Assembly (NCBI RefSeq): GCF_026932795.1
Contig: NZ_JADPVH010000001.1
Location: 111,363-148,220, forward strand
Source of the DNA: Paenarthrobacter sp. Z7-10
GTDB lineage: Bacteria > Actinomycetota > Actinomycetes > Actinomycetales > Micrococcaceae
DNA length: 36,858 bases
Direction of reading: 5' to 3'
Shown: positions 1 through 7,770 of the stretch, in pieces
How the letters are laid out: each line of letters starts with the position of its first letter
How positions within the stretch are numbered: the stretch's first letter is position 1
Program-made: the position numbers and the translations under genes
The notes under the pieces: generated by a model
Told to the model about the DNA's origin: nothing
Database searches by the model: none
Seen by the model: the letters and a program-made list of their open reading frames with translations, nothing else

Positions 1-1388
1 TAGAACCCGCAAAGGCCGTGCACCGCCGGGCCGGGCGGGGTCGACGACGAACACAGGTAGACACCCTTCGCGGGTGTTCGCCATGGTCTGGCGGAGATGA
101 CGGGACGCTTGAGTAACTGCAGCAGGGTCACGGCTCCGGCACTGAAATCCCCGCCCACATAATTGGGGTTGTAGATGCTGTATTCCTGAGCCGTGATGGT
201 GTTGCTGGCCAGAATAACGTCGCGGAAGCCGGGAGCGAAACGCTCAATCTGCGCCGTGATCGCCGCTGCCATGTCGACCGTGGAGCCTGCGGGAACATGC
301 GTGTAGGTCCACAGCACATGCTTGCCCTCAGGAGCGCGGGTGGAATCGTGCGGCGTAGGCTGACTGAGCAGAACGTACGGATTGGTGGGATGCTTTCCGG
401 AGGCCACCTCCGCCTCTGACCGGGCGATCGCGGCCCGGGTGCCGCCCAGATGCATGGTCGGCGCGAGAGCCAGTTCAGGGTTGCTCCATGGCACGGGTCC
501 GGACAGCGCGAAATCCACCTTGCAGGCAGCGTTGCCGTATTTGAACGCCGCAAGTTTCCGCAGGTACTCCGCCGGCAGCTCAGGACCGGCGATGCGTGCC
601 AGTGAAGCTGCGGAAACGTCCAGCAGGACCGCTTGGGCTCCGGTTTCGGCGCGGATTTGGGCCAGCGAGGAGACGGGGGCGTCCAGGACAATCTCGCCGC
701 CGTGGGCCAGCAGGTCTGCGGCCATGGCATCGGCGATGGACTGCGAACCGCCCCGCGGCACCGGCCAGCCGCGGCCATGCGCATGCGCGCCGAGCAGCAT
801 TCCCGCACCGCCGGTGGAGAGCCGGGGCATCCTGCCTATCGAGTGTGCGTTAACCCCGCTGATCATGGCCGGGGCAATGTCCTGTTGAAACCTCAGATTC
901 CACAACGGGGATCCCTGTTCCAAGGTCCGGAGACCGTAAACAAGCGCCGCCAACGGGTTGCGCGGAATCCGCAGCAGTTGGTTTTGCGTGAAATCAGTGA
1001 CGCCATCCAGGAGCCGCAGAACCGGCGCGAACAGGTTCCGGTACGCATCGCCGTCACGTCCCAGGCCTTGTGCGGTTCGGTCAAGGTCCCGGTAGGCAAT
1101 TCCGGCCCGACCGCCATCCAGAGGATGCGCATAGGAAATGTCCGGCACCATCAGGTCCACCCGCTTGTCCAGCTCGAAAGCCTGGAAGAAGGGCGAAGCC
1201 AGCGCCATCGGGTGCACCGCCGAGCAGACATCGCTCAAAAAGCCGGGGAGGGTAAGCTCCGTGCTGCGCGCGCCACCGCCAAAGCTTGATGCCTTTTCAT
1301 AGACGCGTACCTTTAAACCCGCGCGCGCCATGGTGAGCGCGGCGGCAAGACCATTTGGGCCGGACCCTACGACGACGACGTCGGTCAT
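1..1388 (-). CDS. NAD(P)/FAD-dependent oxidoreductase, phytoene-desaturase-like (3' end beyond window)
   Basis: The frame is open from an ATG at 1388 to the left edge, about 462 codons, so only the last few residues are missing. The N-terminus has the Rossmann dinucleotide fold VVVVGSGPNGLAAA, then an acidic strand end (VYEK) followed by FGGGARS. Further on are CSAVHPMA and, near the end, STPPGPAVHGLCGF, a C-terminal FAD-contact signature typical of COG1233 (phytoene dehydrogenase / PYROXD2-like) proteins. The ATG overlaps the TGA of the upstream FemX-like gene (ATGA), so the two are translationally coupled. The substrate cannot be named: no carotenoid partner genes are in the window, and many actinobacterial members of this family have no known role. 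The family is well supported; the function is open. Confidence 0.85.
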   Translation of the reverse strand, partial: MTDVVVVGSGPNGLAAALTMARAGLKVRVYEKASSFGGGARSTELTLPGFLSDVCSAVHPMALASPFFQAFELDKRVDLMVPDISYAHPLDGGRAGIAYRDLDRTAQGLGRDGDAYRNLFAPVLRLLDGVTDFTQNQLLRIPRNPLAALVYGLRTLEQGSPLWNLRFQQDIAPAMISGVNAHSIGRMPRLSTGGAGMLLGAHAHGRGWPVPRGGSQSIADAMAADLLAHGGEIVLDAPVSSLAQIRAETGAQAVLLDVSAASLARIAGPELPAEYLRKLAAFKYGNAACKVDFALSGPVPWSNPELALAPTMHLGGTRAAIARSEAEVASGKHPTNPYVLLSQPTPHDSTRAPEGKHVLWTYTHVPAGSTVDMAAAITAQIERFAPGFRDVILASNTITAQEYSIYNPNYVGGDFSAGAVTLLQLLKRPVISARPWRTPAKGVYLCSSSTPPGPAVHGLCGF

Positions 1389-2500
1389 GACCCGCTCCCC
1401 GCTCCAGACGCGTCCTGCTCAACTTTGCTCCGCGCGGACGTGCTCATTCCAGCCCGCAGTCCCATGCGGCCACGGTGCAGGGCACCGCGTGCCCGCCGGC
1501 GCAGCATCAGTGCCCGGGACAGTAAACGGAACCTGAGGACCTTCACCGGCAGGTCAAAGGTGGTCGGCAGGACGACGACGTTCCGGGAAAAGTTCCGCTT
1601 GAACGTCGTGACGTTAGCCAGCGAAGGGTAAGTCTCGCTTACGATTCCGGTGAGGCCGCAGCTGTGGTTGCCGTTGGCCTTGAGCATCCGAAAACTCTCC
1701 CACAGCAGCAGGTAGGGGGCAAAGGACTTGCGCGCTGCTGCGGAACTTGCCGCAAAGTAATAGACCGAATATCCGCGGTACTCCGTGGTGATCAACCAGC
1801 ACAGGGGAGTCGAATCCAGATAGGCCACGAGCAGTTCAGTACGATCCGCCAAGGTGGTCAGCAGTGTCTCGTAGTAGCGCGAAGTAAAGGCGGAAAAACC
1901 GTCCCGGGCCGCGGTTTCACTCATAATGGGGAACAAATCCCGGTGGAACAGCTCTACTCGTTCCGCCCGGTCGATGATGCGGACTTCCACTCCCGCCCGC
2001 GTGGCCTTCCGGATGGATTGCCTCGCGTTCGCACGAAAGCTGGCGAGCATGGCTTTCTCATCCTGGGTCAGGTCCACGACAATCTCCCGGTCATACCACC
2101 CCGGTTCCAGAGCCCTTGCCACGGGGGGCTGTGGGTGTTCCACCTGCAGGCGCACAAACACCGGGTCTACCCGCGGATCCGCGGCGAACTGGGCCCGAAC
2201 GGTGTTCAGGAACCGCCCTTCAGCTGCCGGCGTTCGCGGGGAAAACCAGACCGGCCCGTTCACCACCACCATGGAGGCACGTAAACGCCGGGTCGAATAC
2301 AGGTAGCTCGCAATGGCTGCCAGCGTCCCGTCGGAGTCGAAGTAGCCGAAGATACCGGCCGGTCTGCGACCCGTCCCGCGCTCAAATTCGGCCCACTGCG
2401 GTGTCTGTTCCAGCGGCACCACAGTGTCGGGGCAGGAGGCAATGAGGTCCTCAAAGCGCGCCGCGTCCAGCTCTTCAATACGGTAGTGCTGGCCATTCAC
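1385..2500 (-). CDS. FemA/FemX-like peptidoglycan bridge aminoacyltransferase (GNAT fold)
   Basis: This 371-residue protein is likely a FemABX-type transferase that adds an amino acid from aminoacyl-tRNA to the lipid II stem peptide. An N-terminal half contains PLEQTPQWAEFERGTGRRP and a GPVWF segment. A second GNAT-like half holds SFRANARQSIRKATRAGVEV, a typical 'NxRxxIRKA' motif, then the YYFAASS and YLLLWESFRMLK helices. The C-terminus is basic and disordered. The start is GTG at 2500, preceded by AAGGAGGG about 9 nt upstream. Its TGA overlaps the next gene's ATG. Arthrobacter-type cell walls have Lys-based stems with Ala-containing bridges, which fits such an enzyme, but the amino acid added cannot be read from sequence. 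A general GNAT_6 acetyltransferase is the alternative. Confidence 0.85.
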   Translation of the reverse strand: MNGQHYRIEELDAARFEDLIASCPDTVVPLEQTPQWAEFERGTGRRPAGIFGYFDSDGTLAAIASYLYSTRRLRASMVVVNGPVWFSPRTPAAEGRFLNTVRAQFAADPRVDPVFVRLQVEHPQPPVARALEPGWYDREIVVDLTQDEKAMLASFRANARQSIRKATRAGVEVRIIDRAERVELFHRDLFPIMSETAARDGFSAFTSRYYETLLTTLADRTELLVAYLDSTPLCWLITTEYRGYSVYYFAASSAAARKSFAPYLLLWESFRMLKANGNHSCGLTGIVSETYPSLANVTTFKRNFSRNVVVLPTTFDLPVKVLRFRLLSRALMLRRRARGALHRGRMGLRAGMSTSARSKVEQDASGAGSGS

Positions 2501-2618
2501 GGGGTATGCCCTCCTTGGGCTGATGCTGCAGGATGCGACTCATCAGCTGCTGCTGACGCGAGACGGATACCTGCAGGAGTTGGATGGGCAGTGGCAGGCG
2601 AAAGTTGGCGGACCGTCT

Positions 2619-4181
2619 TCAGGTTACCCGAGCGCGACCGGGCAGCGGCAGGATGAGCCGGTCCGGTGACCGTTCCAGCAGCCCTCCCTGCGGATCATCG
2701 GCACCGGCGCGGCGCACCACGTCGTAGGCCGGATGGACGATATCCCGGATGACAAGTGCCATGACCACCAGGGTCGCAATCCCACCCAGCGCAGCAGCAA
2801 GGACAAAGTACGGCATGTCTATGGAGTGCTGGGCGTTTCCATCGCCGAGTTCGCGGCCCAGGAACAGCTGCCAGGCCAGGAACTGCAGGATCTGGAAACA
2901 CTGCCACAAAAGCGCGGTCCGCCATTTCGGCCGGGCCAGAGCCAGCAGCGGGATCAGCCACACAACATGCTGCGGCACAGCATGTTTATCCACCAGCGAA
3001 TATCCCGCCACCAGCAGGAAGGCAAGTTGAGCCATCCGGGGACGACGAGGCGCCGCCAGCACCAGCCAGGCGGTGGCAAGCAAAATCAGGACCCCGAACA
3101 CTATCTCCACCGAGTTCGCGCCGGAAATAGTTAGGGATTCATGGCCGAGACGCTGGGCCACCAAGTTATAGGCACCGTAGAGCGATGAAGGCGTCGCCGC
3201 ATCTGCCATCCGGTCGGTGAAGTACGCCAACCAGGAAGCGGGATTGAGCACCAGTATCGGAAGGGTCAGCGCTAAGGCTGCAGCAGCGGCTGCGGCAGCC
3301 GTCTCCAGGAAGGGCAACCAGCGCCCGGTCCGCAGGGACAGCAGGAGCACAGCCAGCAGAATCAGCATTGCATACGGCTGAGCACAGCTGGCCAAGCCCA
3401 GCACTGCGCCGGCGGAAAACGTGCGCCGGCGGGCGAAGAGCAGCATTCCCACGGCAACCAGCGCCACCGCCCACATGTCCCAGCTGGTGAGGGCGGTGAA
3501 CAACAGCACGGGACTTAGCGCCAGGATTGCCGCGTCCCACGGACGACGGCGGGCACTGCGCGAAGTCGCCACGACGGCTGCCAGCCACATTCCAATGATC
3601 AGGCCCGCGTTCAGGTCGAAGAACGCCAACTGTCTAGGCATCCCGTGGCCTGCGGGACCGGTTAGCCAGGCCGTGATGCCGGCGGCAGCACCGATGAGCA
3701 CGGGGTAATTGAAGGTCGAGCCCGGACTGAAATAGGGAAAGGATCCCGCCAGTCCCTTGGCCTTAAAAGCATTGGGCAACTCTGACCAGCATGTCGTGGA
3801 GTACTGATCAGGGGTGCTCCAACCCACTTGACGGCAGTGAAATTTGAACAGCAGCGCCAATAGTCCAGAGACGATCACCAGCACTGTGAGGACACGTTCC
3901 ACAGTAAAGAAAGCGGGCTCAACAATGCCTGGCGCCGTTCGCCGTCCCAGCGGTCCGCCCACCACTTCAGTCATCCGCCGCAGCAGCGAATCGCCGCGTG
4001 AAGGGGACACGATTCCGACGCGGCGGCGGGTCAGCTGCTCGAAATCCTCCATGGTTTTGAGCATACCGGCTGGGTCCTCCCAGCCGGACCGGGCCAGTCG
4101 GGTAACGATTGCCGGCTGCGGCCCCAGCCGGAACCAGGAAGCCCACACCGGGTCGGCGTGGGCTTCCCGCGGTTCCGCCAC
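2619..4181 (-). CDS. Polytopic membrane glycosyltransferase, GT87/DUF2029-like
   Basis: This 520-residue protein is an integral membrane protein of the GT-C type. A cytoplasmic N-terminus of about 90 residues precedes the first membrane segment (VLTVLVIVSGLLALLF). An exterior loop with CRQVGW and DQYSTTCWSELP follows, then around nine more hydrophobic helices, and the tail is short and charged. Members of this group are thought to transfer sugars from polyprenyl-phosphate donors during envelope glycan synthesis; the substrate here is unknown. The start is uncertain. GTG 4181 has a weak ribosome site, while ATG 4064 (481 residues) has GGAGGA about 10 nt upstream, and GTG 4010 gives an N-terminus starting just before SPSRGDSLLRRM. 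The stretch 4065-4181 keeps GC-rich third positions, so it may be coding. The FemX-like gene follows after 118 bp on the same strand. Confidence 0.8.
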   Translation of the reverse strand: MAEPREAHADPVWASWFRLGPQPAIVTRLARSGWEDPAGMLKTMEDFEQLTRRRVGIVSPSRGDSLLRRMTEVVGGPLGRRTAPGIVEPAFFTVERVLTVLVIVSGLLALLFKFHCRQVGWSTPDQYSTTCWSELPNAFKAKGLAGSFPYFSPGSTFNYPVLIGAAAGITAWLTGPAGHGMPRQLAFFDLNAGLIIGMWLAAVVATSRSARRRPWDAAILALSPVLLFTALTSWDMWAVALVAVGMLLFARRRTFSAGAVLGLASCAQPYAMLILLAVLLLSLRTGRWLPFLETAAAAAAAALALTLPILVLNPASWLAYFTDRMADAATPSSLYGAYNLVAQRLGHESLTISGANSVEIVFGVLILLATAWLVLAAPRRPRMAQLAFLLVAGYSLVDKHAVPQHVVWLIPLLALARPKWRTALLWQCFQILQFLAWQLFLGRELGDGNAQHSIDMPYFVLAAALGGIATLVVMALVIRDIVHPAYDVVRRAGADDPQGGLLERSPDRLILPLPGRARVT

Positions 4182-4255
4182 GGCGGTCCGTTGGGAATCG
4201 GAACGGAGATCAACATATGCCGCCTCTCCCGCAGAGATAACTGGACGGGTACGAA

Positions 4256-4387
4256 CTACCGAATGTTGATGATGTTAAGTTCGTTGATCTTCCTCAACTG
4301 CTCCTCGCGGACGGTTTCGATCCGCTTCTGGTCAATTGGAGAGAAGAAGACTCTCCGGATGGATGACATGGATGGTCTTGAATTCAT
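4256..4387 (-). CDS. Small ORF (43 aa) with near-perfect Shine-Dalgarno
   Basis: ATG 4387 is preceded by AAAGGAGGT (4395-4403) with a 7-nt spacer, one of the strongest ribosome sites in the window. The ORF ends with TAG at 4256-4258. The 43-residue product starts MNSRPSMSSIRRVFF. It becomes a charged, probably helical stretch (SPIDQKRIETVREEQLRKIN) and ends NELNIINIR. I recognise no family. It has no signal peptide and no cysteines. It lies 75 bp upstream of the GTG of the GT87-like gene, so it could be a leader peptide, a regulator or the first gene of that operon. Base composition is more AT-rich than in its neighbours. The strong ribosome site is seen directly; expression is inference. Confidence 0.5.
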   Translation of the reverse strand: MNSRPSMSSIRRVFFSPIDQKRIETVREEQLRKINELNIINIR

Positions 4388-4412
4388 GGATATTACCTCC
4401 TTTCGGCTGGTA

Positions 4413-4456
4413 CTACTGAATCGGTACTGATCATTTCGGTTGCTACTGATTTTCGG
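4413..4456. repeat. Three imperfect tandem repeats upstream of small ORF
   Basis: On the plus strand three units read CTACTGAATCGG (4413-4424), GTACTGATCATTTCGG (4424-4439) and CTACTGATTTTCGG (4443-4456). They share TACTGA at one end and TCGG at the other, with changing inner length. They sit just upstream of the ribosome site of the 43-aa ORF on the minus strand. They could be regulator half-sites or part of the 5' leader structure; no known operator is recognised. Confidence 0.45.
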
Positions 4457-4688
4457 CGCGGCAAATAAAGCAATTCCCTAAATCGGATCAAACCTTATTC
4501 GGGCATAAAATTGCGCGATTAGTCTTAGGCCTGTTTCCAATGCGGAGTTGATAATGTGCCCGACGGTCGCATCCGCCGGCAGCAGAGGCAGTCCCTGAAA
4601 CGGGAGACTTCTGTGCAGGAGCTGGATCGCGAATATGGTCCCGACGGGACCTGCCGGGCTAAAGCCAGCCGGTTGGTGACTTTACTGG

Positions 4689-4820
4689 TCAGCCCTTGAA
4701 GGCTGGCCGCGCGGTTGCATAAAGCGAACCGGCGCGCGCAGCGGACAGAGGCCACAGGGTAACAACTACTGAGGTGTGATCATCCGTACCGAACTGTCCG
4801 GTCTTCGTCGCGTTCATCAT
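4689..4820 (-). CDS. Second small ORF (43 aa) with near-perfect Shine-Dalgarno
   Basis: ATG 4820 (followed at once by a second ATG) is preceded by AAAAGGAGG (4828-4836) with a 7-nt spacer, the same spacing as in the 43-codon ORF 300 bp downstream. It ends with TGA at 4689-4691. The product starts MMNATKTGQFGTDDHTSVVV, continues TLWPLSAARAGSLYATARPA and ends FKG. I recognise no family. There is no membrane span and no cysteine. The 300 bp between the two small ORFs contain no gene with a start, although one minus-strand frame (4681 down to the TAG near 4460) stays open without ATG or GTG and might be a remnant. The start signal is clear; whether the peptide is made and what it does are unknown. 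Confidence 0.45.
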   Translation of the reverse strand: MMNATKTGQFGTDDHTSVVVTLWPLSAARAGSLYATARPAFKG

Positions 4821-4923
4821 TACAAGGCCTCCTTTTCTCTGCTGCGCGTACATTCAGGCGGATCGCACTGAACTCATAAACAAAGCTACAGCATGGACCG
4901 GCAGTTGACCACCATAATCATAA

Positions 4924-4938
4924 ACTTTTTGAAAAAGT
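4924..4938. promoter_or_regulatory. Perfect palindrome ACTTTTT-G-AAAAAGT, possible operator
   Basis: Seven-base arms around a single central base give a perfect inverted repeat in an AT-rich stretch about 90 bp upstream of the ribosome site of the 43-aa ORF at 4820. It also lies 45 bp past the stop of the histidine phosphatase gene. It is too short and lacks a GC stem for a terminator, so an operator or a curved promoter-proximal element is more likely. The binding factor is unknown. Confidence 0.3.
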
Positions 4939-4983
4939 GTTGGGATTGGCTCATTCCACTGCGGTGAGGGCCAGAATCCTTTG

Positions 4984-5592
4984 TTAAAGACCCCATTGTT
5001 CAATGGCTGGCGTCCGCTTATCCCAGCCCAAGGTGCAGACCTTCGCAGTGCCCAGCAGAAAATGCCGCCCTTCGACGGCGTCGAGCTGCAGCCAGCGGGC
5101 GGTCAATATCCGCAGGAAATGGCCATGCGCCACAAGCAGCGCGTTAACCAGCGTGGCTCCGCTGGCCTGTGGGCCCTGTACCCGCGCAATAATGGCATCT
5201 GCCCTTGCGGCCACCTGGTCCAGCGATTCGCCGTTGGGGACGCCGTCCTTCCAGATCAGATAGGCAGGGTTTTTTGCGCGCACCTCTGAGCTGTTGACGC
5301 CCTCGTAGTCGCCGTAGTCCCATTCACACGCCTGTGGCTCAACTTCGGCGTCCGGGAAGCCTGCCAGCTCGGCCGTTCGCCGCGCGCGCTGCAACGGCGA
5401 GGTCAGCACCAGGTCGAACCTGACCGCCGCCAGGACATCAATGGCGGAGGCGGCCTGTTCTTCTCCCGTCCTGGTCAAGGGAAGGTCCGTCAGCCCGGTG
5501 TACTGGCCGCTTTTGGACCACTCGGTCTCACCGTGGCGCAGCAACCAGAGTTTAGGCAGCGGCGGCCCACCCGCCCCCACATCAGCGTTCAT
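4984..5592 (-). CDS. Histidine phosphatase family protein (phosphoglycerate-mutase-like)
   Basis: The protein carries the family's phosphohistidine motif LLRHGETEWS near its N-terminus, the phosphate-pocket arginine in LTSPLQRARRTAEL, an acidic segment CEWDYGDYEG, and the second catalytic histidine in VAHGHFLRILTARWL. These make it an active-site-complete acid phosphatase / PGM-like enzyme of about 200 residues. The substrate is not evident; family members act on phosphosugars, phosphoserine or nucleotides. I chose ATG 5592 because GGAG lies at a good distance before it; ATG 5610 is in frame six codons upstream but has a poor ribosome site. The start overlaps the end of cca by 11 bp, so the two are co-transcribed and probably coupled. 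Confidence 0.88.
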   Translation of the reverse strand: MNADVGAGGPPLPKLWLLRHGETEWSKSGQYTGLTDLPLTRTGEEQAASAIDVLAAVRFDLVLTSPLQRARRTAELAGFPDAEVEPQACEWDYGDYEGVNSSEVRAKNPAYLIWKDGVPNGESLDQVAARADAIIARVQGPQASGATLVNALLVAHGHFLRILTARWLQLDAVEGRHFLLGTAKVCTLGWDKRTPAIEQWGL

Positions 5593-7036
5593 CGGGCTCT
5601 CCAGGCTCATCCGCAGCCTGGGCCTCGGGTTGTTCGGCCCACCAGTTGCGCAGCCTGCGCTCCGCCTCGGCCCGCCCCAGCGGTCCGTCGTCCATTCTCT
5701 CCTCCAGCAGGAACCGGTACGCCCGGCCCACCACCCGCCCAGGCTTAAGGTTCAGCAGCGCCATGATCTGCCCACCATCGAGGTCCGGTCGGATCGCCGC
5801 CAGTTCCTCGTGCTCGGTCAAAACCGCTATGCGCTGCTCCAGGTCGTCGTAGGCGAAGGAGAGCCTGTCCGCCTTGCGCTGGTTCCGCGTTGTGACGTCG
5901 GAACGCGTCAGCCGGTGCAGCCGCTCCAGCTGGGGACCTGCGTCGGTGACATATCGGCGAACGGCGGAATCGGTCCAGTCGGCATCGCCGTAACCGTAAA
6001 ACCGCATGTGCAGCTCCACCAGCCGGCTGACAGCTTTGATTGATTCATTGTCAAAGCGCAGCGCCTTCATCCGTTTGGCTGTCTGTTTCGAGCCCACCAC
6101 ATCGTGGTGGCGGAAGGTCACCGCGCCGCCCCGTTCAAATCGCCGCGTAGCCGGCTTCCCGACGTCGTGCATCAATGCGGCGAAACGCAGCACAAAGTCC
6201 GGGCCGGGCACCGGACCGTCCTGACCGGACTCCATTCCAGCTGCCTGCTCCAGCACCTGCAGCGAGTGCTGGTAAACATCCTTGTGCCGGTGATGCTCAT
6301 CCATTTCAAGCTTGAGGGCAGGCACCTCCGGAAGCACCTCGGCGGCCAGACCGGTCTCGACCAGGAGGTCGATGCCGGTTCGCGGAGATGCGCCGCAGAT
6401 CAACTTGACCAGTTCATCCCGAACCCGCTCCGCGGAAATGATGCTGATCCGTCCGGCCATCGCCGTCATGGCCGCCAGCACGTCGGGGTGGACGGTGACG
6501 CCGAGCTGCGAGGCAAACCTTGCCGCCCGCATCATCCGCAGCGGGTCGTCGGAAAAGGACGACTCGGGCGAGGACGGCGTCCGCAGCTGCCCGGCGTGCA
6601 GATCCCGTACGCCCCCATAGGGATCAACCAGTTCCAGTGAGGGCAGTCTGAGCGCCATCGCATTCATGGTGAAGTCCCGGCGCTGCAGGTCATCTGCCAG
6701 CGAGGTGCCGAACGCCACCGCCGGTTTGCGGGACTCCGGATCGTAGGCGTCGGCGCGGTAGGTGGTGATCTCAATGGTCAGGGCACGTTTGCGCAGTCCG
6801 ATGGTGCCGAAAGCACGGCCAATCTCCCAGTGCGCATCCGCCCACTTCTTGGTCAGCTTAAGCGTCTGGCTGGGAGTCGCGTCGGTGGTGAAATCGAGAT
6901 CGGGGGACGTTCTGCCCAGGAAGAGGTCCCGGACCGGTCCACCGACCAGGGACAATTCATGCCCAGCGTCCACAAAAAGTTGACCGAGTTCCAGAACGAC
7001 CGGGTCTAAAGATGAGCTATCCAGAACTTGCACCAT
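5582..7036 (-). CDS. cca: CCA tRNA nucleotidyltransferase
   Basis: The enzyme adds or repairs the 3'-CCA end of tRNAs. The nucleotidyltransferase head domain has GGPVRDLFLGR (about residues 32-42), the metal-binding pair in SPDLDF (about 44-49) and RRDFTMNAMAL (about 119-129). A central RNA-binding region follows, then an HD phosphohydrolase-like motif LMHDVGKPATRR near residue 290. Length is about 484 residues from ATG 7036. A GTG at 7087 is in frame 17 codons earlier, but the extra segment is unlike the family N-terminus and has no good ribosome site. ATG 7036 also lacks one, so a leaderless transcript is possible. The gene is divergent from a Nudix hydrolase, as in mycobacteria. Its A-tailing homologues (pcnA) belong to the same family, but this place in actinobacterial origin regions is normally cca. 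Confidence 0.93.
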   Translation of the reverse strand: MVQVLDSSSLDPVVLELGQLFVDAGHELSLVGGPVRDLFLGRTSPDLDFTTDATPSQTLKLTKKWADAHWEIGRAFGTIGLRKRALTIEITTYRADAYDPESRKPAVAFGTSLADDLQRRDFTMNAMALRLPSLELVDPYGGVRDLHAGQLRTPSSPESSFSDDPLRMMRAARFASQLGVTVHPDVLAAMTAMAGRISIISAERVRDELVKLICGASPRTGIDLLVETGLAAEVLPEVPALKLEMDEHHRHKDVYQHSLQVLEQAAGMESGQDGPVPGPDFVLRFAALMHDVGKPATRRFERGGAVTFRHHDVVGSKQTAKRMKALRFDNESIKAVSRLVELHMRFYGYGDADWTDSAVRRYVTDAGPQLERLHRLTRSDVTTRNQRKADRLSFAYDDLEQRIAVLTEHEELAAIRPDLDGGQIMALLNLKPGRVVGRAYRFLLEERMDDGPLGRAEAERRLRNWWAEQPEAQAADEPGEPDER

Positions 7037-7142
7037 AGTGCAGTTAACAATGCCAGACTTTCTTTCCCGGGCCCGCTGCGGACCCACAGAGGAGCCGACA
7101 ATCTGTCATCATCGGGGTGCAAAGGTAGTTAGAGTGGACTTC

Positions 7143-7682
7143 ATGGCCCACCCAGTCCCGAGTGCCCCGAAGCGGACGCCGTTGCCTTCGGCAATCGGTG
7201 GCCACGTCGCGCCTGGGGTCCATCCGCCGGTTTCGCAACTGCCCACGGTGGAGGAGATTTCCGCCGGTGGTGTCGTCGTGGAACGGGCCGACGGCGAACT
7301 TCGAGTGGCGATTATCGCCCGCCTTAACCGCGGTGGCAGGCTGGAATGGTGTCTGCCGAAGGGGCACCCCGAGAACCACGAAAACCACCAGGAAGCCGCC
7401 GTCCGCGAAATTGAAGAGGAAACCGGGATCAGCGGGAAAATCCTCGCCCCGCTGGGAAGCATCGATTACTGGTTCACGGTCAGCGGCCATCGGGTCCACA
7501 AAACGGTTCATCACTTTCTGCTCCGGGCAACGGGCGGCGAGTTGACCATTGAAAACGATCCGGACCACGAAGCAGTCGATGTCGCCTGGGTCAAGTTGGC
7601 GGACCTGCCCAAGAGGCTGTCTTTCCCCAACGAGAGGCGCATCGCCGACCTGGCCCGGGAAGTCCTTCCGCAGGTCCTCTGA
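7143..7682 (+). CDS. Nudix hydrolase (MutT-like)
   Basis: A complete Nudix box is present: G, five residues, E, seven residues, then REIEEETGI. It follows the usual entry sheet ISAGGVVV and WCLPKGH. The protein thus hydrolyses a nucleoside diphosphate linked to another group, using Mg2+ held by the REIEEE glutamates. The N-terminal 40 residues are proline-rich and probably disordered. I chose ATG 7143. GTG 7134 is a real alternative with AAAGG upstream, and an in-frame frame extends back to 7038 over the start of cca. The position opposite cca matches mutT4 of Mycobacterium tuberculosis, whose next gene there encodes a large DUF6049 protein; that gene is absent here and murJ follows directly. 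Substrate not assigned. Confidence 0.9.
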   Translation: MAHPVPSAPKRTPLPSAIGGHVAPGVHPPVSQLPTVEEISAGGVVVERADGELRVAIIARLNRGGRLEWCLPKGHPENHENHQEAAVREIEEETGISGKILAPLGSIDYWFTVSGHRVHKTVHHFLLRATGGELTIENDPDHEAVDVAWVKLADLPKRLSFPNERRIADLAREVLPQVL

Positions 7683-7770
7683 ACCGGTGGGCTCCGCCTG
7701 AGTCGTTATCCACTGACTTTGCCATGGGGGCGCTGCCTGTCCGGATGGACGGATGAGATGATGGTTGGCG

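Noticed and set aside
128-1289. Long ORFs on both strands over the left-edge gene (128-808 minus, 633-1289 plus, 893-1132 minus)
   Set aside because: They are shadows of the oxidoreductase frame, which shows all family motifs and stays open from 1388 to the edge.
4630-4660. GGTCCC-GTC-GGGACC hairpin between the small ORFs
   Set aside because: Six-base stem without a T-run; not a convincing terminator, and too short to call a riboswitch.
4525-4755. 76-codon minus-strand ORF
   Set aside because: Starts inside the small ORF in another frame, has no ribosome site, and its composition (many Cys, Arg, Ser) looks like out-of-frame translation.
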